DNA of 64,000 nucleotides, taken from assembly GCA_023014335.1 (NCBI GenBank), contig JAECYW010000023.1:620001-684000 (forward strand). Direction: 5' to 3'. Below are positions 1 through 14,330 of this stretch, one piece after another. Position numbers and translations under genes: made by a program. Each line of letters starts with the position of its first letter. Position 1 is the stretch's first letter. This DNA comes from Galerina marginata (lineage: Eukaryota; Basidiomycota; Agaricomycetes; Agaricales; Galerinaceae). The notes beneath the pieces are model-generated. The model was not told where the DNA came from and ran no database searches. It worked only from the letters and a program-made list of their open reading frames with translations.

Positions 1-3000
1 CCAATGGCAGTTACCGGGATCCTTCTTCCTAAAAAGGTTCTGTCATGTTTTTCCCGCTTAGGCTCCGAACGCGCTCCGCCAGAATATGCCATGCTTAAAT
101 CATTGCAATCGTTCAGGCCCATATTAAGGCACCTCCCCACTCACCTTTACATCGTCAATCAGGATGCCATGGCTTGGCTATAATTTATTCAGAATCGTAG
201 CGGTGAGCACTGATCACGGGCATTCACCTGGTTTTGATTTCTTTTGCCAGTTGGTCAGTCATTATGCCTTTATTTATTGTGTACTTGGCCCTACGATCGT
301 GCGGAGTGGCGGTAAACTTCAATTAAGTTGAGGCCCAGCGTATCGCCTTCGATGGTCCGTATCTGAATTCTTTCCTTTGGAAGTGACGTGAATCTTGTTC
401 CTCCAGAAAAGACGAGTCTCTAATCTTCCGGCAATCGTGATAACGGCATAGGTACATTTACTGGCCCTTGATTTTGTAAAGTCTGACGACAGCGACAGTA
501 ACTCTCTAGCCCATTTTTGCTTCATCTCAACATCGCTTGAGCATGGGGTGGTCTGGTACAAAACTGTTGACCCAATGGCTTTGAGGTCATAGGCGATTGA
601 TATTCGAGTTCGTCACCGACGATTGACAAGTCTAACTACAATAGGGTTCTTGGTTTTCCTTTGTATGGAAAGTGGGCTGAAACCTGCGGAGTATGTTAAT
701 AGCAAGGGGACAAAGAAGCCTAGAACCTCGCCACCGAGTTTGCGCGCACCTGAATGCCTTCAAACCACTTATGGTTTGCCTCTACGTATACCTGGACATC
801 CTATCAGCGTTCTTCGTGCACTGTCTCTAACCAGAGGCTCGAACTGAATCAACCAGTTTCAGCAGGTACCATTCGCATATTAAAGATTAGCGCGTCCTAC
901 TTACGGTTTGCCTCTACGTATACCTGGACATCCTATCAGCGTTCTTCGTGCACTGTCTCTAACCAGAGGCTCGAACTGAATCAACCAGTTTCAGCAGGTA
1001 CCATTCGCATATTAAAGATTAGCGCGTCCTACTTACCTGCGATCACTACCATCATCAGTCGCTTAAACTCGCGGATATTTCAACGCAAAGCACTACTTAT
1101 CGGAACGTAAATTTCCTTCCGCTATGCCTGTCTTGGTCCTCAGGAACCTCTCGATATCGGCATACCGATATCCCCGTCACATTCGACGGCTCCGATCCCC
1201 ACGCCGGAATCGCTTGCTTCCCCACTCTGCTGAGGTAACTAGGCGTCAGAATAATGTGTCAGTCGGTCGCATCATCTTATTACATCCGTTTCATTATTAA
1301 CAAGTTTACCACTAGCTTGAAAGCATATCGAACATGATCGCCGCAGACGAACCGCAAATCACAAATCACAAATCAAGCCAGCGCTCTTGCATTTCAAGCT
1401 TGAGTATCTCACGTCCTTGGTCTCATCTGTTGAGCTCGATATCTATTTCGCTTGCGCCACTTTTAACCTTTAATTTAACGCTTCCTCCGCACATTTCGAA
1501 AATAACTGGCGTTTCAGACATTCATCAGCGTTTGGATCAATAGACTTAAGGTTATCATGAGCTGTTGGCCAAGAATTCTAGTTGAACCGTTCGTTTGGGC
1601 CCTTCCTCTACCATGCAGTACAGGACCACAGATCTTCCTCGCAGAACTTCTTGTTTGCGTTTACAGAATTTTTCATAAACATGAAGTCCTTCGGTTGGAA
1701 GAAGTATCCGCGCGACGCATGCTCGGTGCTGGAAATAGAATAGCAGTGAGTCTTTGTTTGGCTCCGGCATTTTCATAACCTCGTTAAACGAGAATCCGCT
1801 CCTTATCATTGCAGCTCTCATATCGCGACTGCTTCTAGGTCATGTAATTATAACCGACTACCTATCGCATGGGTTTGGCTCAAGAATGTATTCCTTGCAA
1901 TGCCCGTCTTGTAACCATTTGATGGCTCAGCTTTACCAGTTTCTAGATCGAAGAGCAAACATACGTCGCCACACCGGTTTATCGTTTAGAAGATTCGTCG
2001 TACTGTCTAGATTTTAGGTCATCTTGAATATTTAGTCAGGCAGGGAAACATGTAAACTCATATCACCCATCCAAGCAAAGTAAGAATGTATTAATAAAGT
2101 CTCGCATATGATCCACTCTACGTCCACAAGCGCGAAGAACGGGCTTTCCCAGCGAAAATGACACTTTATTGGACAGATAATTCTTATCAACTAATTACGC
2201 GAAGATACACTAGCTTTTAATTTGTTACAATATCAGTAAATTCCCGAATTTAATGCCTTTCATTTGACAGAGGACATACGTAGAGCACGACGTCGGGATG
2301 ATAGTCAAAACGTCCCCCTTCTACAATTGGACCTGATAACATGAACTGCAACTCACCGGTGCCGATGATTCCTCTCTCGGAGAACGAGCCAAACCGAGAG
2401 CTGAACTTGCCTTCAGCAGTCCACAATCGGAGAGGGTTCACTAACCCCAAAGTTCACTGCTTACGCACTTTCTGGACTTATGTTGTCGTGGCACAGGTCA
2501 CGATGAGTCTTAAGGAGTATATAGCCCGTTTTCCTCGTCAGCCAGACCTCCAAAATGACTTTGCATTCCCACCGATACCCGCGTTGAAGGTCGTGGAAGG
2601 GGAGCTGCTGGCTTATCAGACAATCCTAAAATAGTGACCTACCGAGTTTTCGCCTTGAGGAGCAAGCTAAGCTAGAGTTCGATTAAAATAGATCTCAAGC
2701 ATGTCCCATACCTGCCGGAACCCCATATTAACTTTCTACAAGAGCTTTGGTTCGGTGGGTTTCCTCACATATCCTGACCGTACGCGCCTAGTATTTTAGC
2801 GCTACTGAGTACCGCGATAAATCGTGACGTCTTCAACCTCCTGGCGTCAAAGACATTGGAGTTCCGGGAAAGTATCGAGTGCTTGCCATAGTGAAATGTA
2901 CTTTGGATACCCGCTTCGGCCCACCTCATGCTGCAGGACTCCCGAGGTGCCATAATCTTCTTGTTGTGTCGACTGAGGGTAAGAATTGGTGGGTTTACTG

Positions 3001-6000
3001 CGTTAGGAGCAGATTGAGCTAACCAAAGCGGGAGCATGAGTGTCATACCACGGCGTTTTGTGGTGAGAAGGTTCAAGTTCGTGTTCAAGCTGTCTAGAAC
3101 CCGGAGTCGTCTAAATCCCAGAGACACTTGCACGGTTCGCACCTGTGCGATGACTACGCATAACCAAAAGAGTTGTCTTTCCATCGGCAAAACCTTTAAA
3201 GAAGGCAAGCACGAGGAGCTGTGATATAAACAAAAGATGGGCAACAGTAGGGTGTACCGTGGACGTCGGTGCTTCAAAGCGCATGCTAATTTTTCCTAGT
3301 CTGTGGTGGGCCATAAAATTGACAGTGATATTTGCAGCACCATATCAAGCACTCTCCGCCTGAGATCGGGAATCCTGGGGGCTGGATTATATGTCATTAC
3401 CTGCGGTAAGTCGGGATGAGACTGTATGTGCGATGGTGAGAAACCTGGTGAGAAACATTCCCGAGCACAGCCAGAAATGCGTGCGCGTGTCACCGTCCTC
3501 TCGGGGCAAATCTACTCTGTCCACGCGCGAGTACGTGCCTACCCGCGGGTTTCCTATGATGCATGAGGCGCGCATGCACCGCTCGCGAGAACGCGTGAAA
3601 GGCGCACCGGATGTGCGCTTGGTACTAGTATACGCCGTTTGACACGTATACCCAAAGTCCGCAGCCAGGCCAACATCTTCGCCCCATAGTATCACCTGCT
3701 TCAAAACTCTGGGGTCAGACTCAAGATGATGCATCGATGATGCCTATCGCTTGGCCTGAGTTAGATCCAAGGCCCGCGAATACGCAGCCGCTGCGCAGAA
3801 AGCAACATAACAATCTGACTCCGAGAAGGAAAGGAATATGTTTCCCTTTATCAAGGGAGATAAGAAATTGCCCAGAGGAAGTCAAGAACAGGAGGTACAG
3901 TTGTAAAATTGTTTAGACACGCCCAAGACCGGTTAAGATTTGGAAGGGAGAGCGCAAGGTGTACTGAGCTGAGCTGGCTTGTCGGGATGACCGAACAAGT
4001 GAACCAGACTCGGCTCAGTCTAAGCGGCACGGTTTCCAAAAAGGGAAAACGCAGCATTATTGACCCTGATCCCGACGCTCTGCGTAACTCCTGCCGAAAT
4101 GCATAGCAAAGTACATAACTCGAGATGACTCATTTTATTCGGCTACTACTTTTCCGCTGGGACTCAGTTGCTTCCTTTGAATGTCTATCCCAGGAAGACT
4201 GACTTCAATTGGCAAAGAATAAATAGAGAGAAAACGGTAACTACACATGCTAGGCGGATTTGAAAAACCATCCCAGTTAATATTGAGGTATTGTTCAGAG
4301 TTGGAGGCAAAGGAAACAGTCTTGAACCTAACAACCTGTCGGGCGGTACGACAAAAATCCAGCATTAATTTTATTCGTGCTTAGAAGAAAATGCTTTGAA
4401 TAGCCATTCTTATTATTTTATCTACATCTCTCGTCCGAGTTTCATCAGCTCACATTGCCTGGCATGTTTTCTATTATCTCGCAAGTAAGCTTGGAATAGC
4501 TATATTGAACAGTTGATTGCCGCTCATACATACTTAGGAGCGGATGTTTCGTCGCAACAACAACATTGTATATCAATTGAACTTAAAAAATAAGCATTAA
4601 GGTCATATTGTTCTTTATACCCAAGACACGTACCCCCATATCTTCATTAGGGCACTAAAAGCTGTCTTTCAGGCTTCGGGCCTTGTCCATCCCTCGAGGT
4701 TTTTACACAAGACCACCCACGTCATAACAACTGTTTTTCTAAAATTAGCATCAATCACTTCCGCTCAAGCGCTTAAAGATAAAAACTTCGTACGCTCGAT
4801 TTCTTAGCTTTTGGGCAAGATCCAATTGAATTTCTATTTACCCACCCTAATGGTGTCTCCCACTTTGCACAGCTAATCTGCACACCTCTGTATTTATAGT
4901 AGAACTTAGCAACACAACACGCCGTCAGTGCCATCACATCCAAATAGGGTCATGTCAGCGCTCGGAGATAATTCATTTCTTGCAACAAAAAAGAAATCGT
5001 TCGAGGTTTAAACAATTTATTTCTCTCTTTATAGAGCATGAAGGCACTATGGTGTACAAACTGTAACACGTAGGTGAGCGCTAGCACTCGGTGTTCCCAC
5101 TTGATGTCCTGAAACGACAATTTGTTTAGATCTTAAGTAACTGGAATCCCTCCCGTCGGTCGCGCCGTTGCTCCGAATGTATGTCCGGCTACCCGTTGAC
5201 GCTGGGTGGTTGTCGCCGGTCTTCAATGCATGCCAGCTCGAAACCAACGCTAACAACACCGAGGCGGGTCTGGCGGGGACGGTGCCTGGCAGCTAGTGTA
5301 GTAGTTACAAAGTAGTTGCGGTGCCAAGGGAATACCTCCAACCACGTTCTACAATCGAGCATGACATGGCTACTACCATGCCAGTGTCGGCAAGCAAACG
5401 CACGTATCCAAAGCTAAAACCCAACTGCGTGCAGCATAATTGCCAATGCCGACAACCTGTGTTTGTTGTTTTTATCACATTGGCGCGAAGCGGTTTAAAA
5501 TTTCAGTCTCGGACCATGGCCACTGCGTGAACAGGCACAAACAGGCTCATGATAATTTCAAGCTGACTCCGTGAATTTTATAAGATTCACCTTTGGTCAG
5601 CGCTTCAGTGCTCAGCCATGCTTTTGGTAGCTGGCGACACAGCGACCGTAGTTATCACTGTCAGACTCGGGAAGTGGGGTAGATCCTAGAGTAAAGTGGA
5701 GGAAATTGAGAGCGATCAACTCGATCACAATGTCATCTTGAACCACTTGCGGAACCAAAAGGCACGGTTGCTGGAAACTGATTATTGATGCGCCATTGGC
5801 GCCTAACACGTGTAGCCGGCGGTTCGGCTAATATTGTGTCCGGGCCGCACGGCACGTCCTAAATACGGAAGAACGCGGAACTCATTTTTCTGTTATTATC
5901 TGTCATCATCAATGTCATCGATTGGTGTGGCACTGTGGGTCCGGCACTACGTTGAGTCACTGCCCATCGGATTTTGAGGTTCGGGCTATTTATCTGGAGT

Positions 6001-9000
6001 TGAGCTGCCTGCAAGCCCGGAGATTTAAATTTCTTCTCCTTCGAGGACGGTGACTCATACCGATATTGGAGCGTCAGTCGTTCAAAGCTTGACAATCGAT
6101 AATCGGTGGTTTGTAAATTAATAGACTCGACCACTTCCGCAGGCGTCGCTCCTTCTGTGACTCCGAAATCGCCTTAATGATCCTAATCGTGTAGGTCGCT
6201 GGGCACTTATGCAAGCTGCTATATATTCGGACGAATTACTATACTGTTCTCATCCCTTCTGGTCTATACTGTGCTCGTCCATTCTGGTCCAGTGCAGGCT
6301 GTGCTAGGATACGACTGGATGGCGGGCATACTCTTTCTCGCACTTGTCTTTGACATAACATGGTTATTACGGCTTTCGATTCTACCTATGCAAGCTATGC
6401 AGATCATGGCTGAACCTCGCCATCATCGATGCATATCACTATATGTGGGGTGAGTGTCCATATATTTATCTCTAACAATATTGAAGCCTTGTAGGTCAAA
6501 ATTAGTTAAGGACCCCGTTCGGTCAGCATTTCGATTGTCGTTCGACCTGTAATTCTGATCATTCGAACCAGAACACAAAGAAATTGTACCGGTTTAGTTC
6601 AGTGTGGAAGACCTGTATTAAAAACACGTTTGCTTTTCGGTCCCCACGAAACTTGACGACCGCCGGGTTTCGACACCGCCGAAGTCCAGCGTGATCAGAG
6701 GTTCAAGTCAGACGAGCATGCAGCGTACGATGCACTCATGACTGGGATTCATTCATTTCGTTTCGAGGTGCGTCACATCAGCTAACACGCATACAATTTA
6801 CAACCGATATCTGATGGATTGATGGCGACACCACTTAACTCTGGCAACGCCTCGAGGCATGGGCGCTTGAAAACGCCTTGAGGCGCCTCGAATCATCGAG
6901 GGTGCGTTTGACCTGCCTGTCCTTTCACACCGTTCCCCGTTCCCGTGTACGGCACTCCGCAAATCGTGATAGACCGTTATTCTAGCTTAAAGTCCGCCTT
7001 TGCCGCAGTTCTTCATTGCCTTGCCCAGCCTGGAGGATCAAAGTAACCTTTCCGAGCAGGCCGGGCCGGGAGCACGATCGCTAGCGCAAGAGAAGTTTAA
7101 TCCACAGTCATGGTGACCCCTATTCAAGCCCGAGCCAAGCCTGAGAGCCCTCATCCAGAATGAGAAAAGGAATGGAACCTGCTGGAGGATGGAATGGTAT
7201 CGGAGCGAAGGTATGTAAGTGCGTACACTGCGCACTGAGGATGATTAACAGGGAAACACCGTGACTCACGAGGGACTCAGGATCTCGTAGGAAAGAACGA
7301 AGAAAACTTTGTAAGATTATTACTCACTATAAGTATTGGGTTCTGATTCTATGGCATGTCCCATTTGCGCCGCAAGGTCTCAACCGTTCGAAAGTTGCCG
7401 GTTGTCGATTGCATGCTTGATAGATGTCGATGATAGAGTTTCCATTCCAGCGTTCCTTCCTGGTTATCAGGTATGTCTGTGTAAGGTTAGCTGGTTTCAC
7501 CCAAAACAGAAGGCTTGGGTTATACTGATACTGGACTTCCGCCTGTCTTCCCCGCAGACGTACTTCGAAGGGTCCTCTCTAGCGGCGTGCCCCAGGTAAG
7601 ATAAGTTACTGTGCTTTCATTACCCGATTTGTAGTCCACAGGTGATACTATGCAACCCCAGCTCGATTCGATAACGCTGACTGACCGCGTGTCAGCGCGT
7701 GTCGCGCCAAACCATGCAAAGCTTAGTCGCCTCCCGACTCCACGCCCATGTAGTTCCTGGATGACGCACAAGATGACCGTTTGAACCAAGTTTGAACATT
7801 CAACGCGGAGCTTAAATGAGTGATGTGCTCATTGATATAGCCTACCTCGTGGGTTCTCAGCATTTTATGCGGAACATAGTCAAGTATGTAATAGTCGCAC
7901 GACATACTGATGATGAAGCGTATGTGCAGAATCCAGATGGGAAACTCTCTCGAAATTAGGTGGGACCCGCGACCGTTCCCAAAAGGTATATCATTCAGCA
8001 CGTCGAATCAGGGATTTGCTGAACAACTTCTAGGAACGGAGAGCAGAGGGAGCACGATACACCGATATTTTGGCCTTCTCGGGGGAACCGTGTCCGCAAA
8101 CCATCTCAATCACTGACGCACTCGCAGCATCATCAGCATCGTCTCGTCTCCATGATCTAGTTCCACGAACATCTAGTTGAGTTAGATGTCTGTTCGTCGC
8201 ATGTACAGCGCAATTAATCGCTGACCTCGCGAGTAAGGGATATTTTGGGCGAGCGCGCGCGTTGCTAACTGGGGCTCGGCCCACGCTGTAAATATAAGCA
8301 ATGGGACGAGTAAAGCGTTTATCACACAACGTGCGTACCCGTTATCTTTATCGGACACCAGGACGAGGTCTAGAGTGGATTGTGGCGAGGCACGCTTGTT
8401 TGAAGGGCATTCCGGCATTTCAAACTTGGTATCACAATATGGTGCCTGCCTATCAGCTTAACCTTTAAATTGTATTTAAGGGTTGTCGATCGTCCACCCC
8501 GGTCGTCGCGAGGGTCGTCGTTGCTCTCAAAATCGACCGCCACCGTCTCCACCAACGATTCGTCTCACTTCCGCCCTACCTCCCTGGACTCTGTCTTTCC
8601 TCTTTGGCGACTGCAGTGAAGATTTTAATGAAAAGGATACACCGATGAATTTCCTGGTAAGTACTCTTAAATTGTCAAGGTACTGATCCATCCCCTCGCG
8701 CTCGGGTTCGTCTAGACCTCTCCCTCCATTGACGATCAGGTCGTCTTTAAACTCCTTTCTCCCGGTTGTCGTCGGCGTCCCCTTGACATACTCTACACGA
8801 TGCGACCGATCCATAATTTAAGGATTCGTATACGATAGACTACAAGTAATGAGTTCCGAGCCAAGCTGAGGGACAACTAAATGCACCGGCGCCAATCCAA
8901 CTCTTTAATTACCCCTTAAATTGCAGCCACAAATTCACTCGTCCCCTGTGCTAAATATTCCCCGGTGCGCACCAAGCTGGACCCGTTCCGGTAGCGGTCC

Positions 9001-10500
9001 CAATAAAATCCCAGGAGCAACTCTCAACGCGCCACGACTGCGAAACGCAAAGTCGGACGCGATTGAATTTCGGAGAGAGGGTCCGAGTCGGAACGAGCAG
9101 GCTGGTTTTACGGGCCACCTATGACCTGCGACTACGACGAAGGAAAGTTATATTTAATCGTGCGCATGCCCAGCATCCGTGCCGGGACGAAGGCTGACGA
9201 CGATGGCGCGAGTAATCAGACGGACGTGTGAACCCACCTCCCATATCCTCCTCTGATTAATTCAATCTGCTTGGTCCGGACGCGGTGGGGTATTCATAGG
9301 ACTTGGTACCGGTATTAGCGAGCAGGGAGCAAACCTGCCAGGACATGTACCGGGCTTTATTATGGTGCTTATTATACTCATTGGATCGACTCGGAGCATA
9401 CTATTGGCAGCGTATGGCTACACTGGCGTGCTACTAAGATAAGATAATGAATGAGTCGTGGTCACTGGCTCTCGTCGGGAGAGAACTCGGGGGAAACTCG
9501 CCTGCCTTGCTGTGGTCACTGGTGCTGCGCGTGTAAATAGGAGCTGGATGAGCTGGAGAGTCTGTGGGTGGATGTAGAATATTCTTCCCAAGCGCATGTG
9601 TCCTTGCACAAGTGGACTCCTGAGCGGAATATCGAGGATCCGCTAGGAAAAACGCGTCGGAAAATCGAAAAACTCGAGAGAAAAAAAGAAAGTGACGGTC
9701 TTCGACTAAGAGGCGAGAGAATTTCTCTCAGAATTCTCTGGGAAATTCGAATTCGAAGCGCGAAGAACTATTACAGTAGCACTGTACTCGTTTTAGAGTC
9801 TTAAAGATTAGTATAATCGTAATACTAATCCTAATACTGATGTGTCGCATGATTGCCACCGCCTTTCAAGCCTAAAGGCGCGTCTTCCCTGCCTACAAGT
9901 TCGAAATTCGACGTGGTTGACAGAGTCCTAGTCCGAGTCCTAGTAAAGCTCGAGCGGTGTTATGCGGTGAGAGCACCTTCCAAGGAATAGCTGCGAGAAG
10001 TCTCCAAGTAGGCAGGCAGCTAAGGCTACTATAGCCTCACCGGCTCACGCCTGCGGCCTGCATATCGCGTCCAGATTCCCCCACCCACTGGCCGCCAGCG
10101 CAGCTTCTCGGGTTCTGAAGTCATTTCTCTTGGGGTGATCATGCCACCTCTGAATTAAAATAATATTCCAACCAAATTCCGAGCCCGGGCCTTAGCCCCA
10201 AACCCCAAGCCCCAAGCCAACCACGGCCAGCCTCCGGAGTCCGCTGCCAGAGGATAAAGCATAAGAAATTTCAGTGCCGTGTCAAAGATCAAGCTCGTGT
10301 CATCGCTGATTGGTCAAAACGACCCAGAACCCAAGGAATCAAGGAATCCATCCCGGTGTCGATGGACGTCCATGTCCGTCTCGATGTCGATGTCGATGCA
10401 GTGTCATGTCAGCTTGTCAACCGGGCCAATTAACTTATCAATTGTTCATGCCGCTCATGGCTGTACTCGTACTCGGAAGTCACACGCGCTCACTCAAGCT
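1..10500. other. Gene-poor stretch without a supportable gene
   Basis: I read both strands and found only short open frames with no recognisable domain, no convincing chain of exons and no transposase or reverse transcriptase motif. The one clear structure is the perfect tandem duplication annotated separately. The stretch could be old, decayed mobile DNA or intergenic sequence. A gene made only of very short exons could be missed by eye. Confidence 0.5.
773..1036. repeat. Perfect 2 x 132-bp tandem duplication
   Basis: Bases 773-904 and 905-1036 are identical over all 132 positions. Both copies begin GGTTTGCCTCTACG and end GCGCGTCCTACTTAC. 132 is 44 codons, so an open frame on the plus strand passes through both copies without interruption, but the translated sequence resembles nothing I know. 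Perfect identity means a very recent duplication, an assembly artefact, or selection. Confidence 0.95.
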
Positions 10501-11097
10501 GTCAGAATAGGTTTTTTTTTTCAATGATATATTGATATTCATCGAAAGCCCGCAATGCAAGGTTCGAGGTGGGGCTCTATGGTGCTAGCTAGCTAACTAC
10601 ACTGTCTGTACATACAAGGAAGGATGAGGATGAGGATGAGGTGGTTCTACAACAACAACAGTCCGACGTTGTGCAAAAGCGGCAAAGAGGATTTGAGACG
10701 GTGTAGAAAAGAAAGGATGGGATATAGGTGTAAGATAGTGCGTTGGAATTTGGCGTACTAGGTGTGTGGTTGTAATGTAGTGTTGGGCCAATAATTAAAA
10801 AATGTATGGTTGCGGTGAAATATGAACATGGATTGAGTGATGGAATGTATGATGATGTGGTATGAAAGACACGGAATGAAAAAATGCAGGAAGAGATGAA
10901 GAGAAAACAACAATGAACGACGGGATATTAGAGGTCGGTCGAGATGGGGTTGTGGGTCATGCATGCAGCGCAAGTCGCTTTTTGGTAGGTTGAGCGGTTG
11001 ACAGAAAAAAAGATATAATATAATGCATATGCGAGAAAGCCAAAAGGAAAACGAAAAACGAGAACAGAGAGCGTGTATTCGGCAGGAGAAGGAGTCC

Positions 11098-12244
11098 TCA
11101 AGCCGATGTTGTCATCATCCTGGGTATAGGGAACGACCGCAGCAGGTCCATTGTCGAGAACTGCGCAGCGGCGTTGATCATCTTCCGCGCCGTTGTGGGG
11201 TGGTGGGGCGCGATCTGGTGCTTCGTCTGTGATTGGTGGTGTGAATGCGGGTGCGAGGAGGCCTTTGAGTCTGATGGGTTGACGTCGACGTCCATGGAAG
11301 AATCAGAGGCAGGTGTGCGTGGGGAGTAATATGAGGAATCCGAGTCTGGGGAAGAAGAATCGGCGCTTGAAGGGGATAATTCGGGGACCTTTGGGACGGG
11401 GAGTGTGGTAGGAGCCCGACGCCTTGTGTGGCGTCGTGGTGCGGATGAGGAAGAGGTGGAGGCGGAGGGGGAGGAGAATGTGACCGCGGGGACAGCGAAT
11501 TGCTTTGGCTCGATGGATAGAGTGCGGGGGCGCGGGGAAACGGAGCCAGCATCTGCCAGGCCCTGGTGGTGGCTGAGCAAATCATCTTCTGTGATCTTGA
11601 GCTCAAAGTTGAGGACGTCGAGGTACTCTCTCTCGATACGGCCCACGTCCCGCTTGCCGAAGACGCCTGTGCACATGGCCCAGTGGACGTTCTTCAGCGT
11701 TGAATCGTTGAGATACTGTAAGATTATCGGTGCAAGTCAGCAGATGCGGAGAAAAAACAGAGGAAACCGGACGGACCTTTGAGGCTACGATCAGAGACCC
11801 GAGGAATACGCGCTCGAGAGCCCATTGCTCCAATCCGATGTGGAGGTGTGGACGAGCCCTGTCGATGTAAACGAGGGCGGCAAGAAGGGTGGGCATGGTG
11901 ACCTCTGCGCGCTTAAGTACGTTGTCGACGAATGTGGAGAACTGCTCAGGCCGACGTGTGGCGGTCCTTCCGCGAGAGGAAGAGGCAGTTGCTCTGCCCA
12001 TAGCATAGTCGACTGTCTCAACGACACGGTCTATTGTGTATTCTAAGTGTGGCGTTAGTTGTGTTTTTTTAAGTAATACTGCAGAGCTAGACTCACCAAT
12101 GACCTTCCTGTCGAGTTTGACGTCAACGAGCTCAAGAAGCGCTGGACTGTGGAGCGCGGGGTCTACGAGACTTGCGTGGTGGATGGAGGACGACGAGGAC
12201 GACGCTGACGACGACGAGGAGGTGGAAGTGGCAGGAGAGACCAT
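11098..12244 (-). CDS. PHO85-type (PCL-like) cyclin
   Basis: Predicted cyclin that would activate a Pho85-family cyclin-dependent kinase; in fungi such PCL cyclins act at the G1 stage and in polarity and nutrient responses. Three exons are read on the minus strand: 12244-12097, 12042-11777 and 11715-11098, giving about 343 residues. The N-terminus is a serine run. The cyclin box covers roughly residues 45-190 and holds the helix VFLGSLIVASK, then YLNDSTLKNVHWA and GVFGKRDVGRIEREYLDVLNF, which are characteristic of the fungal Pcl1/Pcl2 group. The C-terminal half is low complexity, rich in Ser, Pro and His, as expected of a regulated tail. The first intron (54 bases) is a multiple of three and has no stop, so retention would insert 18 residues into the cyclin box. 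Family assignment is firm; the exact orthologue is not. Confidence 0.9.
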
Positions 12245-13619
12245 GGCTGGGATGGGGCTATGAGTGGACGAGACATGAATTGGAGGAAGAGTTATAAAGG
12301 AAATCGGGGAAGCGACAGAGCCGATGACTGTCCCTTGCCATCGGAGATCTCAGATCTGCCCAAATTGCGAACCGGCTCAGCTCGTCTCTCCGAACCTCCC
12401 GCCGCTCGACTCGGCAATCCACAGCTGCCTCCGGCTTACGCAAGCCCTGCGACCACGGCTGTGTCAACCTTCCTCTTTCGGCTCGCCTTGCTCTTGCTGA
12501 CTGCGCACCCGCACGCACGCTGACTCGACGCGCTATCCTCTGCTTACTCTACCAGGGCAATCCGCTGCCAGAGCTACGGAGCCAAAGTCAAGCGGATTAC
12601 ATTCACAATTGCAACCCGCGACAATAATACCCCACCCACAGCTCGATTAATCGAAACTACAACAAAGGCAGCACGGCAGAGCCCATGGCAATTGTTCGTT
12701 GGGACCCACCTTGAGTCGCAATCGTCGTCTTCCCTGATTTAGACGAGACGCAGATCCAATCCGTCTATCCAATGATCTCGCCGCCGCCATCCACACTGAG
12801 TGATCCTCTCCCAAAGTAGAACCACGAGAACCAAAGAACCCGCCCTCCAGCGTCCCATCAATCCGAATTTACCAAATCTTCCATTGTCACTCATCCTCTG
12901 TTCCCATACCTTGTCCTAGTGCAGTCGAATACCTGTCTCTCTGCGATGACTGCCCATAAATGTATTATACACGTTGGCTGTCTACATCTGAACTATCTAC
13001 CTCTACACATCTGTCGATTAGGGTGCTGTCACATCCCGCCACACCACCCGCATTCAGAACCGCCAAAACACCTTCCATATTTCGTGCAATGCCAGGTCAA
13101 ATCAAATACCAAGGGCTAAGCTTACACGGAGGCGTATAAGTAGTCCGTACAGGGGGACTGGAAGTATGCAATGCTCTCGCAATGACATCTACGTATGTCA
13201 CCAGACACGGCAGCGCTTAAAATCCTCCGCGTTCAATTCCTCCCGTCTTCAAGTCAAGCCGACTCTCAAACCTAAAGTTCTTAGCTAGGCGAATGATGAC
13301 CGACGTTCGACATATGGACCGCTGCCCTCGAACAATGGAAAAATGGAATTCGAAGGAATATGATCCTAATTTCACTACATATAACATGATACATGATTCC
13401 GGTTAATTTCCTAATGTTCCCATTTCTTGCCCGTATTAATTGAACAATGCGCATAAACGGCGCGTCCTTGCCAATCGTATGCATCAACTCATCAACATGC
13501 GCATAGGTAAATTATAATAACCCTGTCAACGTCATTCATCCGCTAAACCCTAATTCGAACCGAAGAATTCGAAAGGGCCACCGACGCAGAGATCATCCCA
13601 TTGTCTTTACATACTCATT
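12245..13619. other. Upstream region of the cyclin gene, no supportable gene
   Basis: This stretch begins at the cyclin start codon and should hold its promoter. Pyrimidine-rich and GC-rich segments are present, but I cannot place a TATA element or transcription factor sites with confidence. The open plus-strand frame at 12260-12523 overlaps the promoter and has no recognisable domain. Confidence 0.4.
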
Positions 13620-13845
13620 ATGTCGACTATTCCAGATGACGCCTCCACAGAGCTAACCACATCACCATCGATATCGCGCCTCCGTGCTTTAGTCGCTAAA
13701 ATGGTATGGATGGGGCGGGATCGCCTCCTCCTAACGTTAACCTGTTAAACCACAAGACAGCCCGCTTTCAGCGCGTTCTCCAACTTGTCGGAGGCCAGGA
13801 CGCCACGGATAAACAGCATTCTTTGTTAACGAAAGTGACAAGTCC
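13620..13845 (+). pseudogene. Possible 5' end of a broken gene (two exon-like segments)
   Basis: An ATG at 13620 opens a 28-codon frame ending at a GT donor after 13703. A second frame runs from 13757 (after an AG) to 13845, where GTAAGT follows. The two join in frame and read like protein: an acidic Ser/Thr-rich start, then RLRALVAKM and TARFQRVLQLVGGQDATDK. I could not continue it: the next acceptors lead to stops within a few codons. It may be a decayed gene or a gene whose later exons I could not place. The family is unknown to me. Confidence 0.25.
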
Positions 13846-14330
13846 GTAAGTGTTCCGTAACGCGCCCTGCACTCGACAGAGTGCCCTACCCTGACTAGAT
13901 ATCGCGGCTCGCGATGTTCGAATGGATCGGAATGCGTATGTGGGGAGTGGATGCGCTGCCCGATATAGATCCCATTGTCCCTTGTTTTCATTCATCAGCG
14001 AATTGACTCCCGCTCTGCTTAATTGCCAGGTTGACCGCTGATCTAATCGCTTTATCGCAATTGCCTTACATGTGCCGGAATGTGCTCTTCACATTTTCAA
14101 GTAATCCTTTTACGAGATGTGTGGACACACAACTCCCAATGCAGAACGAGCACAGCGAAGAACAATAGCGGATCGATATCGCCCACACAGGGCTATGCGC
14201 TCTGCGCATGACAGACAAGAACTCGTGTTGGGGCCACTGAAAGTACGTCCGGGTTTGGATAAAGAACTTGAAGAATTTCGAACCGTCACATTTCTGTGCA
14301 ATCTAGGATCGGACGAGACAAAGGCGCTTA
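13846..14330. other. No supportable gene
   Basis: A plus-strand open frame from 14117 runs into the MITE that starts at 14331. It contains a protein-like stretch (RPGLDKELEEF) but no known domain. It could be a remnant of the broken gene to its left. Confidence 0.3.
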
